Assembly (NCBI GenBank): GCA_016213775.1
Contig: JACQZR010000267.1
Location: 1 to 33,933 of the forward strand
Direction of reading: 5' to 3'
DNA from: Acidobacteriota bacterium
GTDB taxonomy: Bacteria; Acidobacteriota; Terriglobia; Bryobacterales; Bryobacteraceae
Length of the DNA stretch: 33,933 nt
The notes under the pieces were generated by a model. That model searched no databases. It saw only the letters and a program-made list of their open reading frames with translations, and was not told the DNA's origin. Shown piece by piece: positions 7,372 through 17,390 of the stretch; position 1 is the stretch's first letter; each line of letters starts with the position of its first letter. The position numbers and the translations under genes are program-made.

Positions 7372-8955
7372 CTACCGGTCTTTCAGAATTTCCCGCGCCG
7401 CGTTATGCCCCGGGGCGCCCATCACACCGCCGCCCGGATGCGCTCCGGACCCGCATAAATACAGGCCTTTCACTGGCATCCGGTAGCGCGCCGAACCCGC
7501 CATCGGCCGCATCACAAACATCTGATCGAGGCTCATTTCGCCGTGGAAAATGTTGCCCCCCGTGATCGCAAACCGCCGCTCCAGATCGAGCGGAGTCAGC
7601 ACCTGCCGCGCCTCCACAATCGACTTCATATTCGGAGCATACCCGGAAATCACTTCCAAAACGCGGTCCGCAAACGGCTCGCGCAAAGCGTCCCAGCTTC
7701 CATTCCGCAACGTGTAAGGCGCGTACTGCAGGAAGATCCCCATGATGTGCTTGCCCTCTGGCGCCAGTGACGGATCGTACATCGTTGGCACCGTCATCTC
7801 GAGCAGCGGCGAATGCGAAGGCCGTCCATACTTGGCGTCATCCCACGCTCGTTCCACATAGTCCATATCGGGACAAATATGCATCGTCGCCTTGTGGTGC
7901 GGTCCCGGCGCACCGGGATAGCAGGTGAACTCCGGCAGCCCGTTCAACAGCAGGTTGATCTTGCACGATGTGCCTTCGGTGCGGAACCGCCGTATGCCCG
8001 CCACGAAATCGCCCGGCAGACTTCGCTCGTCCATCAACTTCAGAAACGTGATCTTCGGATCGACACCGCTGGCCACGACATTCGCCGCCACCTCCTCACC
8101 CGATTCCAGCACCACGCCCTGCACGCGGCCATCCTTCACCAGGATCTGCTGTACCGGAGCCTGCGTACGAATCTCAGCCCCACGGCTGCGCGCGCTTGCG
8201 GCGATCGCCTCCGACACCGCGCCCATGCCGCCGCGCACAAAGCCCCACAGCCCGCGCTTGCCGGCCAGTCCGCCCATACAATGATGAAGCAGGATGTACG
8301 CCGTCCCCGCCGATCGCGGCCCGCCGTTGGCTCCAATCACACCATCGGTGGCCAGCGTCACTTTCACCTGCTCGGATTCAAACCAATCATCCAGAAAATC
8401 GGCCGCGCTTTGCGTGAACACCTTCACCAGGCTCACCACTTCACGCTTGCTCAGCCCGCGCATCTTCGCCGTGATCTTCATCCAATCGGCGAAGTCCGAC
8501 AGGCTGTGCGGCGGAAACTCCGGCGGTGTCAGCAGCAGCATCGACTCCGCCACCAGCGCCAGTTTCTCCAGATGCGCTTCATACTCGCCGAAGCGTTCGG
8601 CATCCTTGCGCGAAAACTTCGCAATCTCATCATGCGTACGCTGCGCATCCTGCCACATGAAGAGATGCCGTCCGTCGGGAAAGGGCGAGAAGAAGGCAGG
8701 GTCCTTGGCATCCACGGCGTAGCCGAACTTCTCCAACTCCAAATCCTGAATGACCTTTTCCTGCAGCAGGCTCGTCAGGTACGACGCAGTGGAGACACGG
8801 CATCCCGGCCAGATCTCCTCCGTCACGGCGCATCCGCCGACCATTTCGCGTTTCTCCAGCACCAGGACTTTGCGTCCCGCGCGCGCCAGGTAAGCCGCTG
8901 TGACTAACCCATTGTGTCCCCCGCCGACAATCACGGCGTCGTATCGTGCTGTCAT
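7372..8955 (-). CDS. FAD-dependent oxidoreductase, phytoene desaturase/PYROXD2-like
   Basis: 527 aa. The Rossmann FAD-binding motif VGGGHNG covers residues 10-16, with Glu34 at the end of the second strand (VLVLEKR) and a GG at 40-41. The C-terminus carries the second FAD contact region GLYLCGSGAHPGGGVMGAPG. This architecture is that of the amine-oxidase/phytoene-desaturase superfamily and most closely the PYROXD2 group, whose substrate is unknown. No signal peptide is present, so it is probably cytoplasmic. It is divergent from the RND operon across a 70-base gap and leads the minus-strand run toward the ABC exporter. Confidence 0.85.
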   Translation of the reverse strand: MTARYDAVIVGGGHNGLVTAAYLARAGRKVLVLEKREMVGGCAVTEEIWPGCRVSTASYLTSLLQEKVIQDLELEKFGYAVDAKDPAFFSPFPDGRHLFMWQDAQRTHDEIAKFSRKDAERFGEYEAHLEKLALVAESMLLLTPPEFPPHSLSDFADWMKITAKMRGLSKREVVSLVKVFTQSAADFLDDWFESEQVKVTLATDGVIGANGGPRSAGTAYILLHHCMGGLAGKRGLWGFVRGGMGAVSEAIAASARSRGAEIRTQAPVQQILVKDGRVQGVVLESGEEVAANVVASGVDPKITFLKLMDERSLPGDFVAGIRRFRTEGTSCKINLLLNGLPEFTCYPGAPGPHHKATMHICPDMDYVERAWDDAKYGRPSHSPLLEMTVPTMYDPSLAPEGKHIMGIFLQYAPYTLRNGSWDALREPFADRVLEVISGYAPNMKSIVEARQVLTPLDLERRFAITGGNIFHGEMSLDQMFVMRPMAGSARYRMPVKGLYLCGSGAHPGGGVMGAPGHNAAREILKDR

Positions 8956-9025
8956 GTCTTTTCGATTTATTCCAACACAGTGGCAGCGAACAAGTCGAAT
9001 GCTATGCTAGCCTCAACCCTTTAGT

Positions 9026-10348
9026 ATGCGAAGAATCCCCCTAGCCTTCGTTACTATTGCCCCCGCCCTCTGCCTGGCGCAGGAATTGCTGACACTCGAA
9101 AACGCAATCGACATCGCCGTCCGTAACAATCCCTCTCTTCAGGCCGCGTTCCTCGAATCGAAGAAGTTCGATCAGAAGATCGCGGCCCTTCGTACTCGCC
9201 TGTTCCCCAACTTTTCCGTGAGCCTGTACGGAGCGCAGCAAATCACTCCCATCGTCTTCACCTTCGATCGCGGCCTGTTCGGCACATTCCCCGGCATCGG
9301 CCCGGTGCCCGGCACGGACACGGAGGCCCGCGCGCCTCTTCGACCCACCGGCCTTGTGAACGGCCGCATTGTTCAGCCCATCACGCAGATTCGCAAGATC
9401 CACCTCAACCAGCGCCTGCTCGAACTCTCTCGCGACCTGGCCCGCGAACAGGCCCGCCTGCAGCGTCAGGACGTAGTGCGCGATGTCCGGCGCGCTTACT
9501 ACGACATCCAGTTGGCCGAAGCCTCCCGCCGCAGCATCGATCAGGCCGTCGCACTTTACCGCGAGCTCGAACAACTCACCGCCCGCTACTTGGCACAACA
9601 GGTCGCCCTCCCCGCCGATCACCTCGACATGCAAGGCCGCCTCGCACGCGCGGAAGAATCGCTTGCCACGCTGCTCGACCAGACCGCCACCGCCAAGGAA
9701 CGGCTTAATCAGATCCTCGGCCGCGATCTGCTCACCGAATACCAGGTTGCCCCGCCCGCCGAAATTGCCGAAAGCGAAGATGACGTCAGCGCTGCCGCCA
9801 AGCAGGCCGCCGAGCGCAGCCCTGAAGTCGTATCCGCGCGCCTCCGCATCGCGCAGGCCGAGCAGGATCATCGCGTCGCCCGAGGCAACCGCGCTCCCGA
9901 CCTCAGCGTTGACTACCAGAATCTCTCGCTGCTCAACTACAACAAGATCATCCCGCGTACCATCAACAGCGTCGGCATCTCGCTCACCTGGGAACCCTAC
10001 GATTGGGGCCGCAAGAAGCACGAAGAGGCCGAGAAGACCATCGTCGTCGAGCAGGCCCGCCATGCCCTGCGCCAAACCGAAACCCTAGTCCAACTCGCCG
10101 TGCGCGACGCCCATCGCAAACTGCGCCAGGCCCGCGCGCAACTGAGTCTCGCCCGCATGGATCAACAAACCGCCGCCGAATCCCTCCGCGTCGTCAAGAA
10201 CCGCTACGCCGCCGAAGCCGCACTGCTCAAGGATGTTCTCGAAAAACAGGCCGCCTTCGAACAATCCAACCGCGCCTATCAGCAGGCCCTCACCACCTTC
10301 TGGGGGGCCAAGGCCGATTGGGGCCGTGCCCTCGGAGAGGAACGATGA
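9026..10348 (+). CDS. TolC-family outer membrane efflux protein
   Basis: 440 aa. A short signal peptide ends near CLAQ (residues 16-19), followed by LLTLENAIDIAVRNNPSLQA, the classic TolC/OEP opening. Long heptad-rich helical segments in two halves (about 130-235 and 245-435) match the duplicated OEP domain. The protein would form the outer-membrane channel of the tripartite pump encoded by the next two genes. Its stop overlaps the adaptor ATG (ATGA at 10345-10348). A TATGCT at 9004-9009 could be a -10 box for the operon, but its -35 is poor. Confidence 0.93.
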   Translation: MRRIPLAFVTIAPALCLAQELLTLENAIDIAVRNNPSLQAAFLESKKFDQKIAALRTRLFPNFSVSLYGAQQITPIVFTFDRGLFGTFPGIGPVPGTDTEARAPLRPTGLVNGRIVQPITQIRKIHLNQRLLELSRDLAREQARLQRQDVVRDVRRAYYDIQLAEASRRSIDQAVALYRELEQLTARYLAQQVALPADHLDMQGRLARAEESLATLLDQTATAKERLNQILGRDLLTEYQVAPPAEIAESEDDVSAAAKQAAERSPEVVSARLRIAQAEQDHRVARGNRAPDLSVDYQNLSLLNYNKIIPRTINSVGISLTWEPYDWGRKKHEEAEKTIVVEQARHALRQTETLVQLAVRDAHRKLRQARAQLSLARMDQQTAAESLRVVKNRYAAEAALLKDVLEKQAAFEQSNRAYQQALTTFWGAKADWGRALGEER

Positions 10349-11541
10349 AACTACTCGCCACAGTACTCGCCCTCGCTCTCGGCATCTCGTGCCACGAACA
10401 GCCCAAGGCCCAGGTGAAGCGGCCCACTCCTGTTCGCGTCGCGGCCGTCGAGCCTTACTCGCCGAAATCCAATGAGCGCTACTCCGCCTCGCTGGTCCCC
10501 TTCGCGCAAGTTGCTGTCATGCCCAAACTCGGAGGCTACGTCGAGGAAATCCTCCAGATCCGCGGCGCCGACGGCCGCACGCGCAATGCCGGCCTCGGGG
10601 ACGTCATTGAACGCGGCGCACTCCTGGCCCGCCTCCGCGCCCGCGACTTCAACATCAAGGTTGTTGAAGCCACCTCGCAAACCGACGAAGCGCGCAAATC
10701 GAAAGCTGCTCTCGAAGCGCAGTTGCGACAGGCCGAAGCCTCCGCGCAAAAGGCCCGCTACGATTTCGATCGCGCCTCCAGACTATTCGAAGCCAAGAGT
10801 CTCATCAAACCCGATTACGACGCCGCTCGCGCCCAACGAGACGCCACCGCTGCCCAGGTGGATGCCGTACGCCAGCAAATCGAAGCAGCCTCCGCGCGCA
10901 TCCGCACCACCGAAGGAGTGCTCGAAGAAGCCCGCTACGCACGAGAGGATTCCGAACTCCGCGCCCCCATCGCCGGCGCTGTCCTCCAACGCAATCTCGA
11001 ACTCGGCCAACTCGCCGGACCCGGGCAGGCGGCATTCGTACTCGCCGACATCTCCAGCGTCAAAGCGGTTTTCGGTGTCGCCGACCGTGACATCGTCCGC
11101 CTGAAGAAGGGCCGCCGCCTCACTCTCATCGTCGAAGCCATCCCCGGGCAAACCTACCACGGGGTGGTCACCGCCATCGCTCCCGCGGCCGATCCCGCCA
11201 CCCGCCTCTTTCAGGTCGAGATCTCGCTCCCCAATCCGCAACGCCTGTTAATGCCCGGCATGGTAGTGTCGCTTTCCCTCTCGGAAGAACCCGTGCCATC
11301 GAAATCCGTCCTCAGTGTTCCGCTCAGCGCCATTATCCGCGGACCCCACGGGACCGGGAACCAGGCTGACTCCTTCGCCGTGATGGTTGTCGAACAGAAC
11401 CGCGTCCACCGCAAACCCGTCACCCTCGGCGAAACCTTCGGCAATCGCATCGCCGTCAAAGGCCTTCAGGGCGGCGAGAAAATCGTCGCTACGGGCCCGG
11501 CGCTGCTCAACGAGGGCGAAGAAGTGCAGGTGGTCCCTTGA
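10345..11541 (+). CDS. RND efflux periplasmic adaptor (membrane fusion protein)
   Basis: 398 aa with the start taken at the ATG overlapping the tolC stop, preceded by GGAGAGGAACG. A longer upstream frame exists but lacks a signal. The N-terminus MKLLATVLALALGISC is a signal sequence ending at Cys16. The lipobox (GISC) is non-canonical at -3, so lipidation is uncertain. A biotinyl-lipoyl-like domain, a coiled coil (about 110-190, Ala/Gln/Arg heptads) and beta-barrel domains follow, with APIAGAVLQRNLELGQLAGPG marking the returning lipoyl half. It bridges the pump and the TolC-like channel. Its stop overlaps the pump start. Confidence 0.93.
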   Translation: MKLLATVLALALGISCHEQPKAQVKRPTPVRVAAVEPYSPKSNERYSASLVPFAQVAVMPKLGGYVEEILQIRGADGRTRNAGLGDVIERGALLARLRARDFNIKVVEATSQTDEARKSKAALEAQLRQAEASAQKARYDFDRASRLFEAKSLIKPDYDAARAQRDATAAQVDAVRQQIEAASARIRTTEGVLEEARYAREDSELRAPIAGAVLQRNLELGQLAGPGQAAFVLADISSVKAVFGVADRDIVRLKKGRRLTLIVEAIPGQTYHGVVTAIAPAADPATRLFQVEISLPNPQRLLMPGMVVSLSLSEEPVPSKSVLSVPLSAIIRGPHGTGNQADSFAVMVVEQNRVHRKPVTLGETFGNRIAVKGLQGGEKIVATGPALLNEGEEVQVVP

Positions 11542-14500
11542 GCGAACATCGCAGTGACGAATGGCACATCGCCAACACCCACAACCTCTCCCGCTACTTC
11601 GTCGAATCGCCGCACATCGCCTGGGTGCTGCTCATCGGCACCTGCGCCTGGGGCCTCTATGGCTATCTCAAAATGCCGCAGCGCAAGGACCCCGACATCC
11701 CTATCAAACAGGCCCTCGTCATCACGCCCTGGCCCGGCGCAAGCGCCGAACGCATCGAACTCCTGGTCACCCGGCAAGTGGAGCAGACCCTCGCAACCAA
11801 CTCCAAGGTGGCCAAAATCGAATCCACTTCCCGCAGCAACGCCTCCTTTGTCACCGTCACCCTCGCCGACGAATTGAAGGACACGGCGCAAGTGCTCGAC
11901 GATATCGGTGGACGCCTCGCCGGGATCACCAACCTCCCGCAGGGCGCCGGCCCCGTCCGCTACGTACGCGACTTCGGCGACACCGCCACGTTGATGCTCA
12001 CGGTAGCAAGCCCCAAAGCCAACGCAACCGACATCGCCATCCGTGCCCGCGCGGTTCGCGAACGCATAGAAGCGGTACGTCCCAAGACCGGTAACCGTGT
12101 CAGCCTCGTGGTCTGCTTCCCGCCGAGCATCCCTCTCGCCGTTTACCGTCAGGGCCTGCAACTCTTCACCGCCTACCTTCGCGCCCGGGCACCGGCCAAG
12201 GATCTCCGCGAGTTCTTCGGCGGCGGCTTCGTTGGTGTCGATCTCGAAACCCCCGCCGACGAGGCCACGGCGCTATCGTGGCTCCTCACCTTCCTCAACG
12301 ACAATTACAAACGCAGCGAACTGCATCCCGATTCCTGGACCCCCTTCGCTGTCCGCGACATCGGGCAGCTCGAACAGCGCCTCGCCGATTCCGCCGGCGA
12401 CAAGTACAGCTACCGCGAGCTCGACGACTTTACCAGCACTATGGAGAAGGCACTGCTCGCCACCGCTCGCAAGGACAAAGCCACCCCCATCGTTTCCAAA
12501 GTCTCGCGTTCCGGCCTGCTGCAGGAGCGCATCTTTCTTGGCTATTCGCAGGAGCGCCTCGCCGCCTACGGTCTGCGCCCAAACTCCCTACCGCAGATTC
12601 TCCAGGCCCGCAACATCACGCTCTCAGGCGGCGAATTCGACGCCTCCGGAAAAAGCGTCTCGGTCGACCCCACCGGCGAATTCAAGAGCGAAGACGAGAT
12701 CAACAACGTCCTCATCGGCGTCTCCCAATACGGCGCGCCGCTCTATCTCCGCGACGTTGCCAAACCCGTCCGCGGCTACGATCTGCCGGCCCGCTACCTC
12801 AACTACTACACCTCGCGCGATGCCGAAGGAAAATGGCAGCGCACCCGCGCCGTCACTCTCTCCGTGCAGATGGGCGCGGGCCAACAGGTGAACCGCTTCC
12901 GCGAAGCCGTCGATGCTACGCTCGCCGACGTGCAGCGCCGCCTCCCTGCCGACCTCATCGTGGCTCGCACCTCCGATCAACCCAAGCAGGTGGAAGAGAA
13001 CGTCGATCTATTCATGAGCAGCCTCTACGAGGCCATCGTGCTCGTTGTCGTCGTCTCCCTGATCGGCTTCTGGGAATGGCGATCCGCGCTCCTCATGGCC
13101 ATCTCCATCCCCGTCACGTTGCTGATGACGTTCGGCATGATGTACGTGCTCGGCATCGATCTCCAGCAGGTGTCAATCGCCACGCTCATCATCGCGCTCG
13201 GCCTGCTTGTGGACGATCCCGTCGTTGCCGGCGACGCCATCAAACGCGAACTCGCCGCCGGACTCCCCGGCCGCATCGCCGCCTGGCTCGGCCCCACCAA
13301 ACTCGCCAACGCCATCCTCTACGCCACCATCACCAACATCGTTGCTTACCTACCATTCCTGCTCCTTCCCGGCGCCACCGGACAGTTCCTCTACTCGCTG
13401 CCCATCGTGCTCACCTGCTCGCTGGTTGCCTCGCGCGTTGTCTCCATGACTTTCATTCCGATGCTCGGCAACTATCTGCTGCGCCCCCACACGGAACCTA
13501 CCATTGAAGAGCGCCGCTCCAAAGGCTTCGCCGCACTCTACTACGCGCTCGGCCGTACGCTGATGCATCACCGCTGGAAGGCTCTTCTCGCGTCTCTCGT
13601 TTTCCTTGCCGCCGGCGGTTTCCTCTTCACCAAGCTCAAGCAGCAGTTCTTCCCTAAAGACCTGTCCTACCTCGCCTATATCGACATCTTCCTGCCGGAA
13701 GACGCGCCGTTCAGCGAATCCGATGACACCGCGCAGCGCGTCGAAACCATCGTCCGCTCCACGCTTGGCGACAAGCTCCAATCACTCTCCACTTTCGTCG
13801 GCGGAGGCGGACCCCGTTTCTGGTACTCACTAGCCCCCGAACAGCAGCATCTCAACTACGCGCAAGTCGTCATGCTGCTCAACGACAAACACGAGACCGG
13901 CCACGTCGCCGGCCCGCTGCAGGACAAGCTGTCGAGCCAGGTGCCCGGAGCGCGCATTGACGTCCGCATGCTCGAATCCGGTGACGCCGTCGGCCTCCCT
14001 GTCGCCATCCGTTTCAGCGGCGAAGACATCGAAGCTCTTCGCGAAATTGCTTCCCGCGCAAAAGCCATCTTCCGCGATATCCCCATCGCCGCCCGCGTCC
14101 GCGACGATTGGGGCGAGCAGCGTTTCAACGTCAAGCTCGAAACCGATTCCGACCGCGCCAACCTCGCCGGAGTCACCAACCTGGACGTTGCCGCAGCCTC
14201 CGCCACCGCGCTCAGCGGCTATCCCGTCTCCGTGCTGCGCGAAGGCGATAAGCAGATCCCCATCGTTGCCCAATTGATGCCCAACGAACGCGCGCAGCTC
14301 GAGGACATCGAAAACCTCTACGTCTTCTCCACGCAGGGCCCGCAGAAGGTTCCGCTGCGCCAGATCAGCCGCATCGACTATGCGATGAAGACCGAAGTCA
14401 TTCGCCGCCGCAATCAATTCCGCACCATCACGGTCTCGGCAGCTCCGGTGGAAGGCGTCCTCTCATCGGAGATCATGAAAGTTGCCACACCCAGTTTGCA

Positions 14501-15095
14501 GGCCCTCGCCGCCACACTGCCGCCGGGCTACCGCATGGACATCGGCGGCGAAGCGGAAAAACAGGTGGAGGGTTTCAAGAACCTCACTGTCGTCCTCGCC
14601 ATTTCGGTGGTAATGATCTACCTCGCGCTCGTCTTCCAGTTCCGCAACGCTGTCAAACCGTTCATTGTCTTCGCCGCCGTCCCTTATGGCGCCGTAGGGG
14701 CCATCGCAGCGCTCTACCTGATGCACGCGCCGTTCGGCTTCATGGGCTTCCTCGGCATCGTCAGCCTGGTAGGCGTCATTGTCAGCCACATCATCGTCCT
14801 ATTCGACTTCATCGAGGAGCGCCGCCAGGAAGGCGCTGCATTCGAAACCGCCGTCCTCGATGCCGGCATCCTCCGGCTGCGCCCGGTGCTGATCACCGTC
14901 GGCGCAACAGTGATCGCGCTCTTTCCCCTCGCCGCGCACGGCGGTCCTCTCTGGGAGCCGATGTGCTACGCCCAGATCGGCGGCCTCTGCGCCGCCACGT
15001 TCATCACACTGCTTCTGGTTCCGGTGCTCTATGCCATTTGCGTGCTTGACCTGAAGCTTGTCAAATGGCAGGCGGATCCGCCTCAGCCGAGATAA
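11538..15095 (+). CDS. RND-family efflux pump, inner-membrane permease
   Basis: 1185 aa, slightly longer than AcrB-type pumps. TTG is the most likely start: it overlaps the adaptor stop (TTGA) and no suitable ATG lies nearby in frame. The first transmembrane helix is HIAWVLLIGTCAWGLYGYL, followed by MPQRKDP and the first porter domain. TM4 carries GLLVDDPVVAGDA with Asp559 and Asp560, the paired acidic residues of the proton relay seen in HAE-type pumps. A second half repeats the fold from about residue 680. The porter region contains an extra helical stretch around residues 195-320. Substrate is unknown; drug or hydrophobic-compound export is the family expectation. Confidence 0.93.
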   Translation: MSEHRSDEWHIANTHNLSRYFVESPHIAWVLLIGTCAWGLYGYLKMPQRKDPDIPIKQALVITPWPGASAERIELLVTRQVEQTLATNSKVAKIESTSRSNASFVTVTLADELKDTAQVLDDIGGRLAGITNLPQGAGPVRYVRDFGDTATLMLTVASPKANATDIAIRARAVRERIEAVRPKTGNRVSLVVCFPPSIPLAVYRQGLQLFTAYLRARAPAKDLREFFGGGFVGVDLETPADEATALSWLLTFLNDNYKRSELHPDSWTPFAVRDIGQLEQRLADSAGDKYSYRELDDFTSTMEKALLATARKDKATPIVSKVSRSGLLQERIFLGYSQERLAAYGLRPNSLPQILQARNITLSGGEFDASGKSVSVDPTGEFKSEDEINNVLIGVSQYGAPLYLRDVAKPVRGYDLPARYLNYYTSRDAEGKWQRTRAVTLSVQMGAGQQVNRFREAVDATLADVQRRLPADLIVARTSDQPKQVEENVDLFMSSLYEAIVLVVVVSLIGFWEWRSALLMAISIPVTLLMTFGMMYVLGIDLQQVSIATLIIALGLLVDDPVVAGDAIKRELAAGLPGRIAAWLGPTKLANAILYATITNIVAYLPFLLLPGATGQFLYSLPIVLTCSLVASRVVSMTFIPMLGNYLLRPHTEPTIEERRSKGFAALYYALGRTLMHHRWKALLASLVFLAAGGFLFTKLKQQFFPKDLSYLAYIDIFLPEDAPFSESDDTAQRVETIVRSTLGDKLQSLSTFVGGGGPRFWYSLAPEQQHLNYAQVVMLLNDKHETGHVAGPLQDKLSSQVPGARIDVRMLESGDAVGLPVAIRFSGEDIEALREIASRAKAIFRDIPIAARVRDDWGEQRFNVKLETDSDRANLAGVTNLDVAAASATALSGYPVSVLREGDKQIPIVAQLMPNERAQLEDIENLYVFSTQGPQKVPLRQISRIDYAMKTEVIRRRNQFRTITVSAAPVEGVLSSEIMKVATPSLQALAATLPPGYRMDIGGEAEKQVEGFKNLTVVLAISVVMIYLALVFQFRNAVKPFIVFAAVPYGAVGAIAALYLMHAPFGFMGFLGIVSLVGVIVSHIIVLFDFIEERRQEGAAFETAVLDAGILRLRPVLITVGATVIALFPLAAHGGPLWEPMCYAQIGGLCAATFITLLLVPVLYAICVLDLKLVKWQADPPQPR

Positions 15096-16015
15096 TCGAA
15101 CAGGCTCTTGCGGGATGCGATGGCGTGCGTTTGATACGCCGCATCGAGGTGAATCTTCATCTGACCCAACTCGGTGGCGGCCTCCGCCATATCCGCTTCC
15201 TCGATGTTGGCCACCTGCTGCTTCAAGCTCAACTGCATCTTGGTTGCGGTGTCGAGCGCCTCAGCGACGCGATTCTGATACAAGCCATACTGCGACAGCC
15301 GCTGATTCAAGTACTGCGACGCCGACCCCAGATTCGCCGCAGCCTGATCGAGCGCGGGAATCGCCGGATCGGGAATATCCGGTGGACTGTCCACAGCGAG
15401 CAGCGCCCGCCGCATTCCGTTGATCGCCAGAAACACGTTTTGCGAATCGTCGGCCGCATCGAAAATGATGTCCGCCGATTGCGACGATGTGAACAGCAAT
15501 CCGCTGGCATCCATCAACTGCCGCTGGGTGGCCGTACCGAGATACAGCCCAACTCCCTTTGGCGTAGACGGGTCCAGAACATACGGCGGTGACTGGTCGT
15601 TGTCGCCGCTGAAGATGTGCCGGCCTTCCACCGCCGCGCCGGCGATGGTCACCATCTGCTCGAGAATCCCTTGCAACTCCGACGCCAGTTGACGCCTGGT
15701 CTCGGCGCTCGCCAGCCCGTTGACTCCTTGCGTGGACAGCGACCGCGCACGGTCCATCAACGCCACCGCATTCTGCAAAGCCTTCTCGGCCGTATCCACT
15801 TCCGTCTTCAGACGGCCGAGATTCTGCTGGGTCTGCTCGACTCTTTCAATCCCCGCGCGCGCATCCAACAGCCGGCTGACATCGTTCGGAGAATCCGACA
15901 CGTTTTGTAGTTTGAGCCCCGAGGTGATCTGCCGTTGTGCCCGCTCCGACCGCTTCTGCAGCCGGTCTACGTCCAGTAGAAACTGTTCCGTCGATGGGTT
16001 AATACCGGTCAGCAT
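15083..16015 (-). CDS. flgL: Flagellar hook-associated protein 3 (hook-filament junction)
   Basis: 310 aa. The flagellin-like N-terminus (STEQFLLDVDRLQKRSERAQRQITSG) and C-terminal D0 helix (MAEAATELGQMKIHLDAAYQ then SLFDYLG) identify FlgL, the last junction protein between hook and filament. The central about 160 residues are a short D1-D2 region. It follows flgK by seven bases and ends the flgM-flgN-flgK-flgL operon. Its last 13 bases overlap the end of the convergent RND pump gene, so no terminator can lie between them. Confidence 0.93.
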   Translation of the reverse strand: MLTGINPSTEQFLLDVDRLQKRSERAQRQITSGLKLQNVSDSPNDVSRLLDARAGIERVEQTQQNLGRLKTEVDTAEKALQNAVALMDRARSLSTQGVNGLASAETRRQLASELQGILEQMVTIAGAAVEGRHIFSGDNDQSPPYVLDPSTPKGVGLYLGTATQRQLMDASGLLFTSSQSADIIFDAADDSQNVFLAINGMRRALLAVDSPPDIPDPAIPALDQAAANLGSASQYLNQRLSQYGLYQNRVAEALDTATKMQLSLKQQVANIEEADMAEAATELGQMKIHLDAAYQTHAIASRKSLFDYLG

Positions 16016-16022
16016 AAAGTCC

Positions 16023-17384
16023 TCAATTCATCAAACTGAGCAGGGCATCAGTAAGCTCGTTCAGCGTCTGGAACAACTGCGCGTTGGCCTGATACGCCCG
16101 CTGCGCCTCCACCAGCCGGGCCGCCTCTTCATCGAGCGACACGCCGGTCCGCTCGGCACGCAGTTGGCGCGCCTGGGTCACCATGTTTTCCTGCAACTGC
16201 TCCTGATTGCGCGAGCTGTTCAGATCCTCTCCCACGCGGGCGCCCAACCGCCCGTAGAACTGGGTGAAGTTCACATTGTCGATGGTCTGCGCGGTGGCCA
16301 GGGAGTTCAAAGCGAGCACGTTCGCGTTGCCACCGGGCGCGCCCTGGCTTGCCGCCGCCAGTTCGGTTGTCGTCATGTCGGTCACCTGTAAGGTGGCCGC
16401 CGACCCCGTCGTTATGTCGTAGGTAAACAGGTCTTTCACGGGCGGGGATCCGTTTGCATCCAACCCGCCCCCCAGCACCTGGTTCACGTTATCGGCAAAA
16501 GCCTCCGCCAGCCGGTTCAGATCGTTCAGATAGGACGGAATCAGGTTGTTGCGCGTGTCCATGAGCCCGAGGAGCTGGCCGCCGGTGACCTGTCCTGTGA
16601 TGTCAGCATCATCTTCGCCGAGAATACGCGGTTCGGGCGTTGAGAAATCCGCGCGCAGTTTCAGCACGCGGTCGCCAATGACCAGCGGCGTCTGACCTCC
16701 AAACAGCAACTGGATACTCCCATCCGGCTCGCTTATGACGTTGAAGTCGGCATACTGCGCCAACTCTTCCAGCGAGGCATACAACTGCGCGTCGAGCGAC
16801 GGGTCCTCGGCCTTGCCACGGTCACTGCGCCGTTCGACATTCAGATCGTGCACCCGCTGCGACAGAGAGTTGATACGGTCCACGACCGAGGCGATCTGCC
16901 GGTCGGCCGACGATTTCGCCTCCCCCAAAGCCGCTGCATTCGCATTGAACGTCCGGGCGGTGGCCGACGCGCGGTCGAGCACCACCTGCCGCGCCACCTG
17001 ATCGTTGGGATTGATGGACCAACTGGAGACGGCATTGAAAAACTGATTGATCGCGGAGGGCACACCCGCCCCGTCGGTGATCGCAAAGGAGGGCTCAATC
17101 TGCGCCAGGTCCGCGGCCTGCTGCCCGTAGCGGCCCAACATCTGCGTCTGCCGCCAGACGTTGCGCTCACTGTAGCCGTCGCGGGCGGAAATGAGCCCGC
17201 CGGATTCCACTCCCCCGGCGAGACCGCGCAGAGGATCGAACCTGCGCGGAATCACGTTCAGCCGCTGCTTGACGAAGCCTGGGGTGGACGCATTGGCGAC
17301 ATTGTTCTGAATTGTCGCCAGCGACTTGTCATAGGCGTTGAGCGAAGTGGCGGTGGAGATCAGCGATGCGAAGAGGTTGCCCAT
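16023..17384 (-). CDS. flgK: Flagellar hook-associated protein 1
   Basis: 453 aa, at the short end for FlgK. The N-terminal D0 region LFASLISTATSLNAYDKSLA and NNVANASTPGFVKQRL is diagnostic of flagellar rod/hook/HAP proteins. The C-terminus EAARLVEAQRAYQANAQLFQ and TLNELTDALLSLMN is the matching FlgK end. It forms the first hook-filament junction ring after secretion through the flagellar type III apparatus. The chaperone candidate upstream ends six bases before the start. The reduced length is in the variable middle domain. Confidence 0.94.
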   Translation of the reverse strand: MGNLFASLISTATSLNAYDKSLATIQNNVANASTPGFVKQRLNVIPRRFDPLRGLAGGVESGGLISARDGYSERNVWRQTQMLGRYGQQAADLAQIEPSFAITDGAGVPSAINQFFNAVSSWSINPNDQVARQVVLDRASATARTFNANAAALGEAKSSADRQIASVVDRINSLSQRVHDLNVERRSDRGKAEDPSLDAQLYASLEELAQYADFNVISEPDGSIQLLFGGQTPLVIGDRVLKLRADFSTPEPRILGEDDADITGQVTGGQLLGLMDTRNNLIPSYLNDLNRLAEAFADNVNQVLGGGLDANGSPPVKDLFTYDITTGSAATLQVTDMTTTELAAASQGAPGGNANVLALNSLATAQTIDNVNFTQFYGRLGARVGEDLNSSRNQEQLQENMVTQARQLRAERTGVSLDEEAARLVEAQRAYQANAQLFQTLNELTDALLSLMN

Positions 17385-17390
17385 GGATTC

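Noticed and set aside
5552-7486. 644-residue open frame on the plus strand
   Set aside because: It is antisense to the ABC exporter, whose motifs are unambiguous, and its composition (Arg, His, Gln, Pro rich) is that of a shadow frame in GC-rich DNA.
7813-8907. 364-residue open frame on the plus strand opposite the flavoprotein
   Set aside because: No recognisable domain, His/Arg/Gln-rich shadow composition, and it lies wholly within a confident FAD oxidoreductase.
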